A stretch of 64,000 bases of DNA from Halictus rubicundus (taxonomy: Eukaryota > Arthropoda > Insecta > Hymenoptera > Halictidae): the NCBI RefSeq assembly GCF_050948215.1, contig NW_027489018.1:1-64000 (forward strand), written 5' to 3'. A program made the position numbers and the translations under genes. The notes beneath the pieces are model-generated. The model was not told where the DNA came from, searched no databases, and saw only the letters and a list, made by a program, of their open reading frames with translations. How positions within the stretch are numbered: position 1 is the stretch's first letter; the number at the start of each line of letters is the position of its first letter. Shown here piece by piece: positions 37,899 through 53,441 of this stretch.

Positions 37899-40174
37899 AT
37901 CCTATCCTATCCTCTAGCCTATCCTATCCTCTATCCTATCCTATCCTCTATCCTATCCTATCCTCTATCCTATCCTATCCTCTATCCTATCCTATCCTCT
38001 ATCCTATCCTATCCTCTATCCTATCCAATACCCTATCGTATCCTCTATCCCATCCTATACTCAATCCTATCCTATACTGTATTATATCCTATCCTCTTTC
38101 CTATCCTCTATCATATCGTATCCTCTATCCTATCCTATCCTCTATCCTATCCTATCCTCTATCCTATCCTATCCTCTATCCTATACTATCCTCTATCCTA
38201 TCCTATCCTCTATCCTATCCTATCCTCTATCCTATCCAATACCCTATCGTATCCTCTATCCCATCCTATACTCAATCCTATCCTATACTGTATTATATCC
38301 TATCCTCTTTCCTATCCTCTATCATATCGTATCCTCTATCCTATCCTATCCTCTATCCTATCCTATCCTCTATTCTGTCCTATCCTGTATCCTATCCAAA
38401 TTCTACCCTACCCTCTATCCTATCCTATCCTCTATCCTATACTATCCTATCCTCTATCCTATTATATCCTCTATCCTATCCTATCATCTATCCTTTCCTC
38501 CCCGCTATATTATCCTATCCTCTATCCTATCCTATCCCCTATCCTATCCTATCCTCTATCCTATCCTATCCTCTATCCTATCCTATCCTCTATCCTATCC
38601 TCTATCCCATCCTATACTCAATCCTATCCTATACTGTATTATATCCTATGCTCTTTCCTATCCTCTATCATATCGTATCCCCTATCCTATCCTATCCTCT
38701 ACCCTATCCTATCCTCTATCCTATCCTATCCTCTATCCTATCCTATCCTCTATCCTATCCTCTATCGCATCCTATACTCAATCTTATCCTATACTGTATT
38801 ATATCCTATCCTCTTTCCTATCCTCTATCGTATCATATCCTCTATCCTATCCTATCCTCTACCCTATAATATCCTCTATCCTATCCTATTCTCTATCCTA
38901 TCCTATACTCTATCCTATCCTATCCTCTACCCTATCCTATCCTCTATCCTATCCTATACTCTATCCTATCCTATCCTCTATCCTATCCTATCCTCTATCC
39001 TATGCTATCCTCTATCCTATCGAATACCCTATCCTACCCTCTATCCCATCCTATACTCAATCCTATCCTATACTGTATTATATCCTATCCTCTATCCTAT
39101 CCTATCCTCTATCCTATCCTCTCCTCTATCCTATCCTATCCTCTATCCTATCCTATATCCTATTATATCCTCTATCCTACAATATCCCCTATCCTATCCT
39201 ATCCTCTATCCTATCCTATCCTCTATCCTATCCTATCCTCTATCCTATCCTATCCTCTATCCTATCCTATCCTCTATCCTATCCTATCCTCTATCCTATC
39301 CTATCCTCTATCCTATCCTATCCTCTATCCTATCCTATCCTCTATCCTATCCTATCCTCTATCCTATCCTATCCTCTATCCTATCCTATCCTCTATCCTA
39401 TCCTATCCTCTATCCTATCCTATCCTCTATCCTATCCTATCCTCTATCCTATCCTATCCTCTATCCTATCCTATCCTCTATCCTATCCTATCCTCTATCC
39501 TATCCTATCCTCTATCCTATCCTATCCTCTATCCTATCCTATCCTCTATCCTATCCTATCCTCTATCCTATCCTATCCTCTATCCTATCCTATCCTCTAT
39601 CCTATCCTATCCTCTATCCTATCCTATCCTCTATCCTATCCAATACCCTATCCTATCCTCTATCCCATCCTATACTCAATCCTATCCTATACTGTATTAT
39701 ATCCTATCCTCTTTCCTATCCTCTATCATATCGTATCCCCTATCCTATCCTATCCTCTACCCTATCCTATCCTCTATCCTATCCTATCCTCTATCCTATC
39801 CTATCCTCTATCCTATCCTCTATCGCATCCTATACTCAATCTTATCCTATACTGTATTATATCCTATCCTCTTTCCTATCCTCTATCGTATCATATCCTC
39901 TATCCTATCCGATCCTCTACCCTATAATATCCTCTATCCTATCCTATTCTCTATACTATCCTATACTCTATCCTATCCTATCCTCTATTCTATCCTATCC
40001 TCTATCCTATCCTATCCTCTATCCTATCCTCTCCTCTATCCTATCCTATCCTATCCTCTATCCTATCCTATCCTCTATCCTATCCTATCCTATCCTCTAT
40101 CCTATCCTATCCTCTATCCTAACCTATCCTCTATCCTCTCCTCTATCCTATCATCTATCCTATCCTATCCTATC

Positions 40175-43100
40175 CTCTAGCCTATCCTATCCTCTATCCT
40201 ATCCTATCCTCTATCCTATCCTATCCTCTATCCTATCCTATCCTCTATCCTATCCTATCCTCTATCCTATCCAACACCCTATCGTATCCTCTATCCCATC
40301 CTATACTCAATCCAATCCTATACTTTATTATATCCTATCCTCTTTCCTATCCTCTATCATATCGTATCCTCTATCCTATCCTGTCCTCTATCCTATCCTA
40401 TCCTCTATTCTATCCTATCCTGTATCCTATCCAAATTCTACCCTACCCTCTATCCTATCCTATCCTCTATCCTATACTATCCTATCCTCTATCCTATTAT
40501 ATCCTCTATCCTATCCTATCCTCTATCCTATCCTCCCCGCTATATTATCCTATCCTCTATCCTATCCTATCCCCTATCCTATCCTATCCTCTATCCTATC
40601 CTATCCTCTATCCTATCCTCTCCTCTATCCTATCCTATCCTCTATCCTATCCTATCCTGTATCGTATCGTATCCTCTATCCTATCCTATCCTCTATCCTA
40701 TCCTACCCTCTATCCTATCCTATCCTCTATCCTATCCTATCCTCTATCCTATCCTACCCTCTATCCTACCCTATCCTCTATCCTATCCTATCCTCTATCC
40801 TATCCTACCCGCTATATTATCCTATCCTCTATCCTATCCTATCCCCTATCCTATCCTATCCTCTATCCTATCCTATCCTCTATCCTATCCTCTCCTCTAT
40901 CCTATCCTATCCTCTATCCTATCCTATCCTCTATCGTATCATATCCTCTATCCTATCCTATCCTCTACCCTATAATATCCTCTATCCTATCCTATTCTCT
41001 ATCCTATCCTATACTCTATCCTATCCTATCCTCTATTCTATCCTATCCTCTATCCTATCCTATCCTCTATCCTATCCTCTCCTCTATCCTATCCTATCCT
41101 ATCCTCTATCCTATCCTATCCTCTATCCTATCCTATCCTATCCTCTATCCTATCCTATCCTCTATCCTAACCTATCCTCTATCCTCTCCTCTATCCTATC
41201 ATCTATCCTATTCCATCCTATCCTCTAGCCTATCCTATCCTCTATCCTATCCTATCCTCTATCCTATCCTATCCTCTATCCTATCCTATCCTCTATCCTA
41301 TCCAATACCCTATCGTATCCTCTATCCCATCCTATACTCAATCCTATCCTATACTGTATTATATCCTATCCTCTTTCCTATCCTCTATCATATCGTATCC
41401 TCTATCCTATCCTGTCCTCTATCCTATCCTATCCACTATTCTATCCTATCCTGTATCCTTTCCAAATTCTACCCTACCCTCTATCCTATCCTATCCTCTA
41501 TCCTATACTATCCTATCCTCTATCCTATTATATCCCCTATCCTATCCTATCCTCTATCCTATCCTCCCCGCTATATTATCCTATCCTCTATCCTATCCTA
41601 TCCCCTATCCTATCCTATCCTCTATCCTATCCTATCCTCTATCCTATCCTCTCCTCTATCCTATCCTATCCTCTATCCTATCCTATCCTCTATCCTATCC
41701 TATCCTCTATCCTATCCTACCCTCTATCCTATCCTATCCTCTATCCTATCCTATACTCTATCCTATCCTATCCTCTATCCTATCCTCTCCTCTATCCTAT
41801 CCTATCCTATCCTCTATCCTGTCCTATCCTCTATCCTATCCTATCCTATCCTCTATCCTATCCTATCCTCTATCCTAACCTATCCTCTATCCTCTCCTCT
41901 ATCCTATCATCTATCCTATCCTATCCTATCTTCTAGCCTATCCTATCCTCTATCCTATCCTATCCTCTATCCTATCCTATCCTCTATCCTATCCTATCCT
42001 CTATCCTATCCAATACCCTATCGTATCCTCTATCCCATCCTATACTCAATCCTATCCTATACTGTATTATATCCTATCCTCTTTCCTATCCTATCCTCTA
42101 TCCTATCCTCTCCTCTATCCTATCCTATCCTCTATCCTATCCTATCCTCTATCGTATCATATCCTCTATCCTATCCTATCCTCTACCCTATAATATCCTC
42201 TATCCTATCCTATTCTCTATCCTATCCTATACTCTATCCTATCCTATCCTCTATTCTATCCTATCCTCTATCCTATCCTATCCTCTATCCTATCCTCTCC
42301 TCTATCCTATCCTATCCTATCCTCTATCCTATCCTATCCTCTATCCTATCCTATCCTATCCTCTATCCTATCCTATCCTCTATCCTAACCTATCCTCTAT
42401 CCTCTCCTCTATCCTATCATCTATCCTATCCTATCCTATCCTCTAGCCTATCCTATCCTCTATCCTATCCTATCCTCTATCCTATCCTATCCTCTATCCT
42501 ATCCTATCCTCTATCCTATCCAATACCCTATCGTATCCTCTATCCCATCCTATACTCAATCCTATCCTATACTGTATTATATCCTATCCTCTTTCCTATC
42601 CTCTATCATATCGTATCCTCTATCCTATCCTGTCCTCTATCCTATCCTATCCTCTATTCTATCCTATCCTGTATCCTATCCAAATTCTACCCTACCCTCT
42701 ATCCTATCCTATCCTCTATCCTATACTATCCTATCCTCTATCCTATTATATCCTCTATCCTAACCTATCCTCTATCCTATCCTCCCCGCTATATTATCCT
42801 ATCCTCTATCCTATCCTATCCCCTATCCTATCCTATCCTCTATCCTATCCTATCCTCTATCCTATCCTCTCCTCTATCCTATCCTATCCTCTATCCTATC
42901 CTATCCTCTATCGTATCGTATCCTCTATCCTATACTATCCTCTATCCTATCCTACCCTCTATCCTATCCTATTCTCTATCCTATCCTATACTCTATCCTA
43001 TCCTATCCTCTATTCTATCCTATCCTCTATCCTATCCTATCCTCTATCCTATCCTCTCCTCTATCCTATCCTATCCTATCCTCTATCCTATCCTATCCTC

Positions 43101-46100
43101 TATCCTATCCTCTCCTCTATCCTATCCTATCCTATCCTCTATCCTATCCTATCCTCTATCCTATCCTATCCTATCCTCTATCCTATCCTATCCTCTATCC
43201 TAACCTATCCTCTATCCTCTCCTCTATGCTATCATCTATCCTATCCTATCCTATCCTCTAGCCTATCCTATCCTCTATCCTATCCTATCCTCTATCCTAT
43301 CCTATCCTCTATCCTATCCTATCCTCTATCCTATCCTATCCTCTATCCTATCCAATACCCTATCGTATCCTCTATCCCATCCTATACTCAATCCTATCCT
43401 ATACTGTATTATATCCTATCCTCTTTCCTATCCTCTATCATATCGTATCCTCTATCCTATCCTGTCCTCTATCCTATCCTATCCTCTATTCTATCCTATC
43501 CTGTATCCTATCCAAATTCTACCCTACCCTCTATCCTATCCTATCCTCTATCCTATACTATCCTATCCTCTATCCTATTATATCCCCTATCCTATCCTAT
43601 CCTCTATCCTATCCTCCCCGCTATATTATCCTATCCTCTATCCTATCCTCTCCTCTATCCTATCCTATCCTCTATCCTATCCTATCCTCTATCCTATCCT
43701 ATCCTCTATCCTATCCTACCCTCTATCCTATCCTATCCTCTATCCTATCCTATACTCTATCCTATCCTATCCTCTATCCTATCCTATCCTCTATCCTATC
43801 CTATCCTCTATCCTATCCTACCCTCTATCCTATCCTATCCTCTATCCTATCCTATACTCTATCCTATGCTATCCTCTATCCTACAATATCCTCTATCCTA
43901 TCCTATCCTCTATCCTAACCTATCCTCTATCCTATCCAAGACCCTATCCTATCCTCTATCCCATCCTATACTCAATCCTATCCTATACTGTATTATATCC
44001 TATCGTCTTTCCTATTATGTATCATATCGTATCCTCTATCCTATCCTATCCTCTAACCTATAATATCCTCTATCCTATCCTATTCTCTATCCTATCCTAT
44101 CCTCTATTCTATCCTATCCTATCCTCTATCCTATCCTATCCTCTATCCTATCCTATCCTATCCTCTATCCTATCCTATCCTCTATCCTAACCTATCCTCT
44201 ATCCTCTCCTCTATCCTATCATCTATCCTATCCTATCCTATCCTCTAGCCTATCCTATCCTCTATCCTATCCTATCCTCTATCCTATCCTATCCTCTATC
44301 CTATCCTATCCTCTATCCTATCCTATCCTCTATCCTATCCTACCCTCTATCCTATCCTATTCTCTATCCTATCCTATACTCTATCCTATCCTATCCTCTA
44401 TTCTATCCTATCCTCTATCCTATCCTATCCTCTATCCTATCCTCTCCTCTATCCTATCCTATCCTATCCTCTATCCTATCCTATCCTCTATCCTATCCTA
44501 TCCTATCCTCTATCCTATCCTATCCTCTATCCTAACCTATCCTCTATCCTCTCCTCTATGCTATCATCTATCCAATCCTATCCTATCCTCTAGCCTATCC
44601 TATCCTCTATCATATCCTATCCTCTATCCTATCCTATCCTCTATCCTATCCTATCCTCTATCCTATCCTATCCTCTATCCTATCCAATACCCTATCGTAT
44701 CCTCTATCCCATCCTATACTCAATCCTATCCTATACTGTATTATATCCTATCCTCTTTCCTATCCTCTATCATATCGTATCCTCTATCCTATCCTGTCCT
44801 CTATCCTATCCTATCCTCTATTCTATCCTATCCTGTATCCTATCCAAATTCTACCCTACCCTCTATCCTATCCTATCCTCTATCCTATACTATCCTATCC
44901 TCTATCCTATTATATCCCCTATCCTATCCTATCCTCTATCCTATCCTCCCCGCTATATTATCCTATCCTCTATCCTATCCTATCCCCTATCCTATCCTAT
45001 CCTCTATCCTATCCTATCCTCTATCCTATCCTCTCCTCTATCCTATCCTATCCTCTATCCTATCCTATCCTCTATCCTATCCTATCCTCTATCCTATCCT
45101 ACCCTCTATCCTATCCTATCCTCTATCCTATCCTATACTCTATCCTATCCTATCCTCTATCCTATCCTATCCTCTATCCTATCCTATCCTCTATCCTATC
45201 CTACCCTCTATCCTATCCTATCCTCTATCCTATGCTATACTCTATCCTATGCTATCCTCTATCCTACAATATCCTCTATCCTATCCTATCCTCTATCCTA
45301 ACCTATCCTCTATCCTATCCAAGACCCTATCCTATCCTCTATCCCATCCTATACTCAATCCTATCCTATACTGTATTATATCCTATCGTCTTTCCTATTA
45401 TGTATCATATCGTATCCTCTATCCTATCCTATCCTCTAACCTATAATATCCTCTATCCTATCCTATTCTCTATCCTATCCTATCCTCTATTCTATCCTAT
45501 CCTATCCTCTATCCTATCCTATCCTCTATCCTATCCTATCCTATCCTCTATCCTATCCTATCCTCTATCCTAACCTATCCTCTATCCTCTCCTCTATCCT
45601 ATCATCTATCCTATCCTATCCTATCCTCTAGCCTATCCTATCCTCTATCCTATCCTATCCTCTATCCTATCCTATCCTCTATCCTATCCTATCCTCTATC
45701 CTATCCAATACCCTATCGTATCCTCTATCCCATCCTATACTCAATCCTATCCTATACTGTATTATATCATATCCTCTTTCCTATCCTCTATCATATCGTA
45801 TCCTCTATCCTATCCTGTCCTCTATCCTATCCTATCCTCTATTCTATCCTATCCTGTATCCTATCCAAATTCTACCCTACCCTCTATCCTATCCTATCCT
45901 CTATCCTATACTATCCTATCCTCTATCCTATTATATCCCCTATCCTATCCTATCCTCTATCCTATCCTCCCCGCTATATTATCCTATCCTCTATCCTATC
46001 CTATCCCCTATCCTATCCTATCCTCTATCGCATCCTATACTCTATCCTATCCTCTCCTCTATCCTATCCTATCCTCTATCCTATCCTATCCTCTATCCTA

Positions 46101-49100
46101 TCCTATCCTCTATCCTATCCTACCCTCTATCCTATCCTATCCTCTATCCTATCCTATACTCTATCCTATCCTATCCTCTATCCTATCCTCTCCTCTATCC
46201 TATCCTATCCTATCCTCTATCCTATCCTATCCTATCCTCTATCCTATCCTATCCTCTATCCTAACCTATCCTCTATCCTCTCCTCTATCCTATCATCTAT
46301 CCTATCCTATCCTATCCTCTAGCCTATCCTATCCTCTATCCTATCCTATCCTCTATCCTATCCTATCCTCTATCCTATCCTATCCTCTATCCTATCCAAT
46401 ACCCTATCGTATCCTCTATCCCATCCTATACTCAATCCTATCCTATACTGTATTATATCCTATCCTCTTTCCTATCCTCTATCATATCGTATCCTCTATC
46501 CTATCCTGTCCTCTATCCTATCCTATCCTCTATTCTATCCTATCCTGTATCCTATCCAAATTCTACCCTACCCTCTATCCTATCCTATCCTCTATCCTAT
46601 ACTATCCTATCCTCTATCCTATTATATCCTCTATCCTATCCTATCCTCTATCCTATCCTCCCTGCTATATTATCCTATCCTCTATCCTATCCTATCCCCT
46701 ATCCTATCCTATCCTCTATCCTATCCTATCCTCTATCCTATCCTCTCCTCTATCCTATCCTATCCTCTATCCTATCCTATCCTCTATCGTACGTATCCTC
46801 TATCCTATCCTATCCTCTATCCTATCCTACCCTCTATCCTATCCTATCCTCTATCCTATCCTATACTCTATCCTATCCTATCCTCTATCCTATCCTATCC
46901 TCTATCCTATCTTATCCTCTATCCTATCCTACCCTCTATCCTATCCTATCCTCTATCCTATCCTATCCTCTATCCTATCCTCCCCGCTATATTATCCTAT
47001 CCTCTATCCTATCCTATCCCCTATCCTATCCTATCCTCTATACTATCCTATCCTCTATCCTATCCTATCCTCTATCGTATCATATCCTCTATCCTATCCT
47101 ATCCTCTACCCTATAATATCCTCTATCCTATCCTATTCTCTATCCTATCCTATACTCTATCCTATCCTATCCTCTATTCTATCCTATCCTCTATCCTATC
47201 CTATCCTCTTTCCTATCCTCTCCTCTATCCTATCCTATCCTATCCTCTATCCTATCCTATCCTCTATCCTATCCTATCCTATCCTCTATCCTATCCTATC
47301 CTCTATCCTAACCTATCCTCTATCCTCTCCTCTATCCTATCATCTATCCTATCCTATCCTATCCTCTAGCCTATCCTATCCTCTATCCTATCCTATCCTC
47401 TATCCTATCCTATCCTCTATCCTATCCTATCCTCTATCCTATCCAATACCCTATCGTATCCTCTATCCCATTCTATACTCAATCCTATCCTATACTGTAT
47501 TATATCCTATCCTCTTTCCTATCCTCTATCATATCGTATCCTCTATCCTATCCTGTCCTCTATCCTATCCTATCCTCTATTCTATCCTATCCTGTATCCT
47601 ATCCAAATTCTACCCTACCCTCTATCCTATCCTATCCTCTATCCTATACTATCCTATCCTCTATCCTATTATATCCCCTATCCTATCCTATCCTCTATCC
47701 TATCCTCCCCGCTATATTATCCTATCCTCTATCCTATCCTATCCCCTATCCTATCCTATCCTCTATCCTATCCTATCCTCTATCCTATCCTCTCCTCTAT
47801 CCTATCCTATCCTCTATCCTATCCTATCCTCTATCCTATCCTATCCTCTATCCTATCCTACCCTCTATCCTATCCTCTCCTCTATCCTATCCTATCCTAT
47901 CCTCTATCCTATCCTATCCTCTATCCTATCCTATCCTATCCTCTATCCTATCCTATCCTCTATCCTAACCTATCCTCTATCCTCTCCTCTATCCTATCAT
48001 CTATCCTATCCTATCCTATCCTCTAGCCTATCCTATCCTCTATCCTATCCTATCCTCTATCCTATCCTATCCTCTATCCTATCCTATCCTCTATCCTATC
48101 CAATACCCTATCGTATCCTCTATCCCATCCTATACTCAATCCTATCCTATACTGTATTATATCCTATCCTCTTTCCTATCCTCTATCATATCGTATCCTC
48201 TATCCTATCCTGTCCTCTATCCTATCCTATCCTCTATTCTATCCTATCCTGTATCCTATCCAAATTCTACCCTACCCTCTATCCTATCCTATCCTCTATC
48301 CTATACTATCCTATCCTCTATCCTATTATATCCCCTATCCTATCCTATCCTCTATCCTATCCTCCCCGCTATATTATCCTATCCTCTATCCTATCCTATC
48401 CCCTATCCTATCCTATCCTCTATCCTATCCTATCCTCTATCCTATCCTCTCCTCTATCCTATCCTATCCTCTATCCTATCCTATCCTCTATCCTATCCTA
48501 TCCTCTATCCTATCCTACCCTCTATCCTATCCTATCCTCTATCCTATCCTATACTCTATCCTATCCTATCCTCTATCCTATCCTATCCTCTATCCTATCC
48601 TATCCTCTATCCTATCCTACCCTCTATCCTATCCTATCCTCTATCCTAACCTATACTCTATCCTATCCTATCCTCTATCCTACAATATCCTCTATCCTAT
48701 CCTATCCTCTATCCTAACCTATCCTCTATCCTATCCAAGACCCTATCCTATCCTCTATCCCATCCTATACTCAATCCTATCCTATACTGTATTATATCCT
48801 ATCGTCTTTCCTATCCTGTATCATATCGTATCCTCTATCCTATCCTATCCTCTAACCTATAATATCCTCTATCCTATCCTATTCTCTATCCTATCCTATC
48901 CTCTATTCTATCCTATCCTCTATCCTATCCTATCCTCTATCCTATCCTATCCTCTATCCTATCCCATCCTCCATACTATCCTAACCTCTATCCTATCCTA
49001 TCCTCTAACCTATCCTATCCTCTATCCTACAATATTCTCTATCCTATCCTATCCTCTATCCTATCCTATCCTCTATCCTATCCTATACTCTATCCTATAC

Positions 49101-51482
49101 TATCCTATCCTCTATCCTATCCTATCCTCTATCCTACCCTACCCTCTATCCTATCCTATCCTCTATCCTATACTATCCTATCCTCTATCCTATTATATCC
49201 CCGATCCTATCCTATCCTCTATCCTATCCTCCCCGCTATATTATCCTATCCTCTATCCTATCCTCCCCGCTATATTATCCTATCCTCTATCCTATCCTAT
49301 CCCCTATCCTATCCTATCCTCTATCCTATCCTATCCTCTATCCTATCCTCTCCTCTATCCTATCCTATCCTCTATCCTATCCTATCCTCTATCCTATCCT
49401 ATCCTCTATCCTATCCTACCCTCTATCCTATCCTATCCTCTATCCTATCCTATACTCTATCCTATCCTATCCTCTATCCTATCCTATCCTCTATCCTATC
49501 CTATCCTCTATCCTATCCTACCCTCTATCCTATCCTATCCTCTATCCTATCCTATACTCTATCCTATCCTATCCTCTATCCTACAATATCCTCTATCCTA
49601 TCCTATCCTCTATCCTAACCTATCCTCTATCCTATCCAAGACCCTATCCTATCCTCTATCCCATCCTATACTCAATCCTATCCTATACTGTATTATATCC
49701 TATCGTCTTTCCTATCCTGTATCATATCGTATCCTCTATCCTATCCTATCCTCTAACCTATAATATCCTCTATCCTATCCTATTCTCTATCCTATCCTAT
49801 CCTCTATTCTATCCTATCCTGTATCCTATCCAAATTCTACCCTACCCTCTATCCTATCCTATCCTATCCTCTATCCTATCCAATCCTCTATCCTATCCTA
49901 TCCTCTATCCTATCCACTCCTCTATCCTATCCTATCCTCGATCCTATCCTATCCTCTATCCTATCCTATCCTCTATCCTATCCTATCCTCTATCCTATAC
50001 CATCCTCCATACTATCCTAACCTCTATCCTAGCCTATCCTCTATCCTATCCTATCCTCTATCCTACAATATCCTCTATCCTATCCTATCCTCTATCCTAT
50101 CCTATCCTCTATCCTATCCTATCCTCTATCCTATCCTATCCTCTATCCTATACTATCCTATCCTCTATCCTATCCTATCCTCTATCCTATCCTATCCTCT
50201 ATCCTATCCTATCCTCTATCCTATCCTCTATCCTATCCTATCCCCTATCCTATCCTATCCTCTATCCCATCCTATACTCAATCCTATCCTATACTGTATT
50301 ATATCCTATCCTCTTTCCTATCCTCTATCATATCGTATCCTCTATCCTATCCTATCCTCTACCCTATCCTATCCTCTATCCTATCCTATCCTCTATCCTA
50401 TCCTATCCTCTATCCTATACTATCCTATCCTCTATCCTATCCTATCCTCTATCCTATCCTATCCTCTATCCTATCCTATCCTCTATCCTATCCTCTATCC
50501 TATCCTATCCCCTATCCTATCCTATCCTCTATCCCATCCTATACTCAATCCTATCCTATACTGTATTATATCCTATCCTCTTTCCTATCCTCTATCATAT
50601 CGTATCCTCTATCCTATCCTATCCTCTACCCTATCCTATCCTCTATCCTATCCTATCCTCTACCCTATCCTATCCTCTATCCTATCGAATACCCTATCCT
50701 ATCCTCTATCGCATCCTATACTCAATCTTATCCTATACTGTATTATATCCTATCCTCTTTCCTATCCTCTATCGTATCATATCCTCTATCCTATCCTATC
50801 CTCTACCCTATAATATCCTCTATCCTATCCTATTCTCTATCCTATCCTATACTCTATCCTATCCTATCCTCTATTCTATCCTATCCTCTATCCTATCCTA
50901 TCCTCTATCCTATCCTCTCCTCTATCCTATCCTATCCTATCCTCTATCCTATCCTATCCTCTATCCTATCCTATCCTATCCTCTATCCTATCCTATCCTA
51001 TCCTCTATCCTATCCTATCCTCTATCCTAACCTATCCTCTATCCTCTCCTCTATCCTATCCTCTAGCCTATCCCATCCTCTATCCTATCCTATCCTCTAT
51101 CCTATCCTATCCTCTATCCTATCCAATACCCTATCGTATCCTCTATCCCATTCTATACTCAATCCTATCCTATACTGTATTATATCCTATCCTCTTTCCT
51201 ATCCTCTATCATATCGTATCCTCTATCCTATCCTGTCCTCTATCCTATCCTATCCTCTATTCTATCCTATCCTGTATCCTATCCAAATTCTATCCTATCC
51301 TCGATCCTATCCTATCCTATCCTCTATCCTATCCTATCCTCTATCCTATCCTATCCTCTATCCTATCCTATCCTCTATCCTATCCTATCCTATCCTCTAT
51401 CCTATACTATCCTCTATCCTAACCTATCCTCTATCCTCTCCTCTATCCTATCATCTATCCTATCCTATCCTATCCTCTAGCC
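40175..51482 (+). repeat. Higher-order repeat of about 1.04 kb tagged by CTCTAGCC
   Basis: The variant CTCTAGCC (TTCTAGCC at 41931) starts at 40175, 41223, 41931, 42441, 43256, 44243, 44588, 45626, 46318, 47364, 48021, 51061 and 51475, with an outlier at 37912. Several steps are near 1040 bp (1048, 1038, 1046); others are shorter, which suggests internally deleted units. Each tag is usually preceded by CTAACC, CTCTCCTCTATCC and ATCATC variants, and followed by CAATACCC with CGTATCC and a marker core. The tag also creates TAG stops in the plus frames. Confidence 0.8.
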
Positions 51483-53441
51483 TATCCTATCCTCTATCCT
51501 ATCCTATCCTCTATCCTATCCTATCCTCTATCCTATCCTATCCTCTATCCTATCCAATACCCTATCGTATCCTCTATCCCATCCTATACTCAATCCTATC
51601 CTATACTGTATTATGTCCTATCCTCTTTCCTATCCTCTATCATATCGTATCCTCTATCCTATCCTGTCCTCTATCCTATCCTATCCTCTATTCTATCCTA
51701 TCCTGTATCCTATCCAAATTCTACCCTACCCTCTATCCTATCCTATCCTCTATCCTATACTATCCTATCCTCTATCCTATTATATCCCCTATCCTATCCT
51801 ATCCTCTATCCTATCCTCCCCGCTATATTATCCTATCCTCTATCCTATCCTATCCCCTATCCTATCCTATCCTCTATCCTATCCTATCCTCTATCCTATC
51901 CTCTCCTCTATCCTATCCTATCCTCTATCCTATCCTATCCTCTATCCTATCCTATCCTCTATCCTATCCTACCCTCTATCCTATCCTATCCTCTATCCTA
52001 TCCTATACTCTATCCTATCCTATCCTCTATCCTATCCTATCCTCTATCCTATCCTATCCTCTATCCTATCCTACCCTCTATCCTATCCTATCCTCTATCC
52101 TATCCTATACTCTATCCTATCCTATCCTCTATCCTACAATATCCTCTATCCTATCCTATCCTCTATCCTAACCTATCCTCTATCCTATCCAAGACCCTAT
52201 CCTATCCTCTATCCCATCCTATACTCAATCCTATCCTATACTGTATTATATCCTATCGTCTTTCCTATCCTGTATCATATCGTATCCTCTATCCTATCCT
52301 ATCCTCTAACCTATAATATCCTCTATCCTATCCTATTCTCTATCCTATCCTATCCTCTATTCTATCCTATCCTGTATCCTATCCAAATTCTACCCTACCC
52401 TCTATCCTATCCTATCCTATCCTCTATCCTATCCAATCCTCTATCCTATCCTATCCTCTATCCTATCCTCTCCTCTATCCTATCCTATCCTCGATCCTAT
52501 CCTATCCTCTATCCTATCCAATCCTCTATCCTATCCTATCCTCTATCCTATTCCATCCTCCATACTATCCTAACCTCTATCCTATCCTATCCTCTATCCT
52601 ATCCTATCCTCTATCCTACAATATCCTCTATCCTATCCTATCCTCTATCCTATCCTATCCTATCCTCTATCCTATCCTATCCTCTATCCTATCCTATCCT
52701 CTATCCTATACTATCCTATCCTCTATCCTATCCTATCCTCTATCCTATCCTATCCTCTATCCTATCCTATCCTCTATCCTATCCTATCCTCTATCCTATC
52801 CTCTATCCTATCCTATCCCCTATCCTATCCTATCCTCTATCCCATCCTATACTCAATCCTATCCTATACTGTATTATATCCTATCCTCTTTCCTATCCTC
52901 TATCATATCGTATCCTCTATCCTATCCTATCCTCTACCCTATCCTATCCTCTATCCTATCCTATCCTCTATCCTATCCTATCCTCTATCCTATACTATCC
53001 TATCCTCTATCCTATCCTATCCTCTATCCTATCCTATCCTCTATCCTATCCTATCCTCTATCCTATCCTATCCTCTATCCTATCCTATCCCCTATCCTAT
53101 CCTATCCTCTATCCCATCCTATACTCAATCCTATCCTATACTGTATTATATCCTATCCTCTTTCCTATCCTCTATCATATCGTATCCTCTATCCTATCCT
53201 ATCCTCTACCCTATCCTATCCTCTATCCTATCCTATCCTCTACCCTATCCTATCCTCTATCCTATCGAATACCCTATCCTATCCTCTATCGCATCCTATA
53301 CTCAATCTTATCCTATACTGTATTATATCCTATCCTCTTTCCTATCCTCTATCGTATCATATCCTCTATCCTATCCTATCCTCTACCCTATAATATCCTC
53401 TATCCCATCCTATACTCAATCCTATCCTATACTGTATTATA

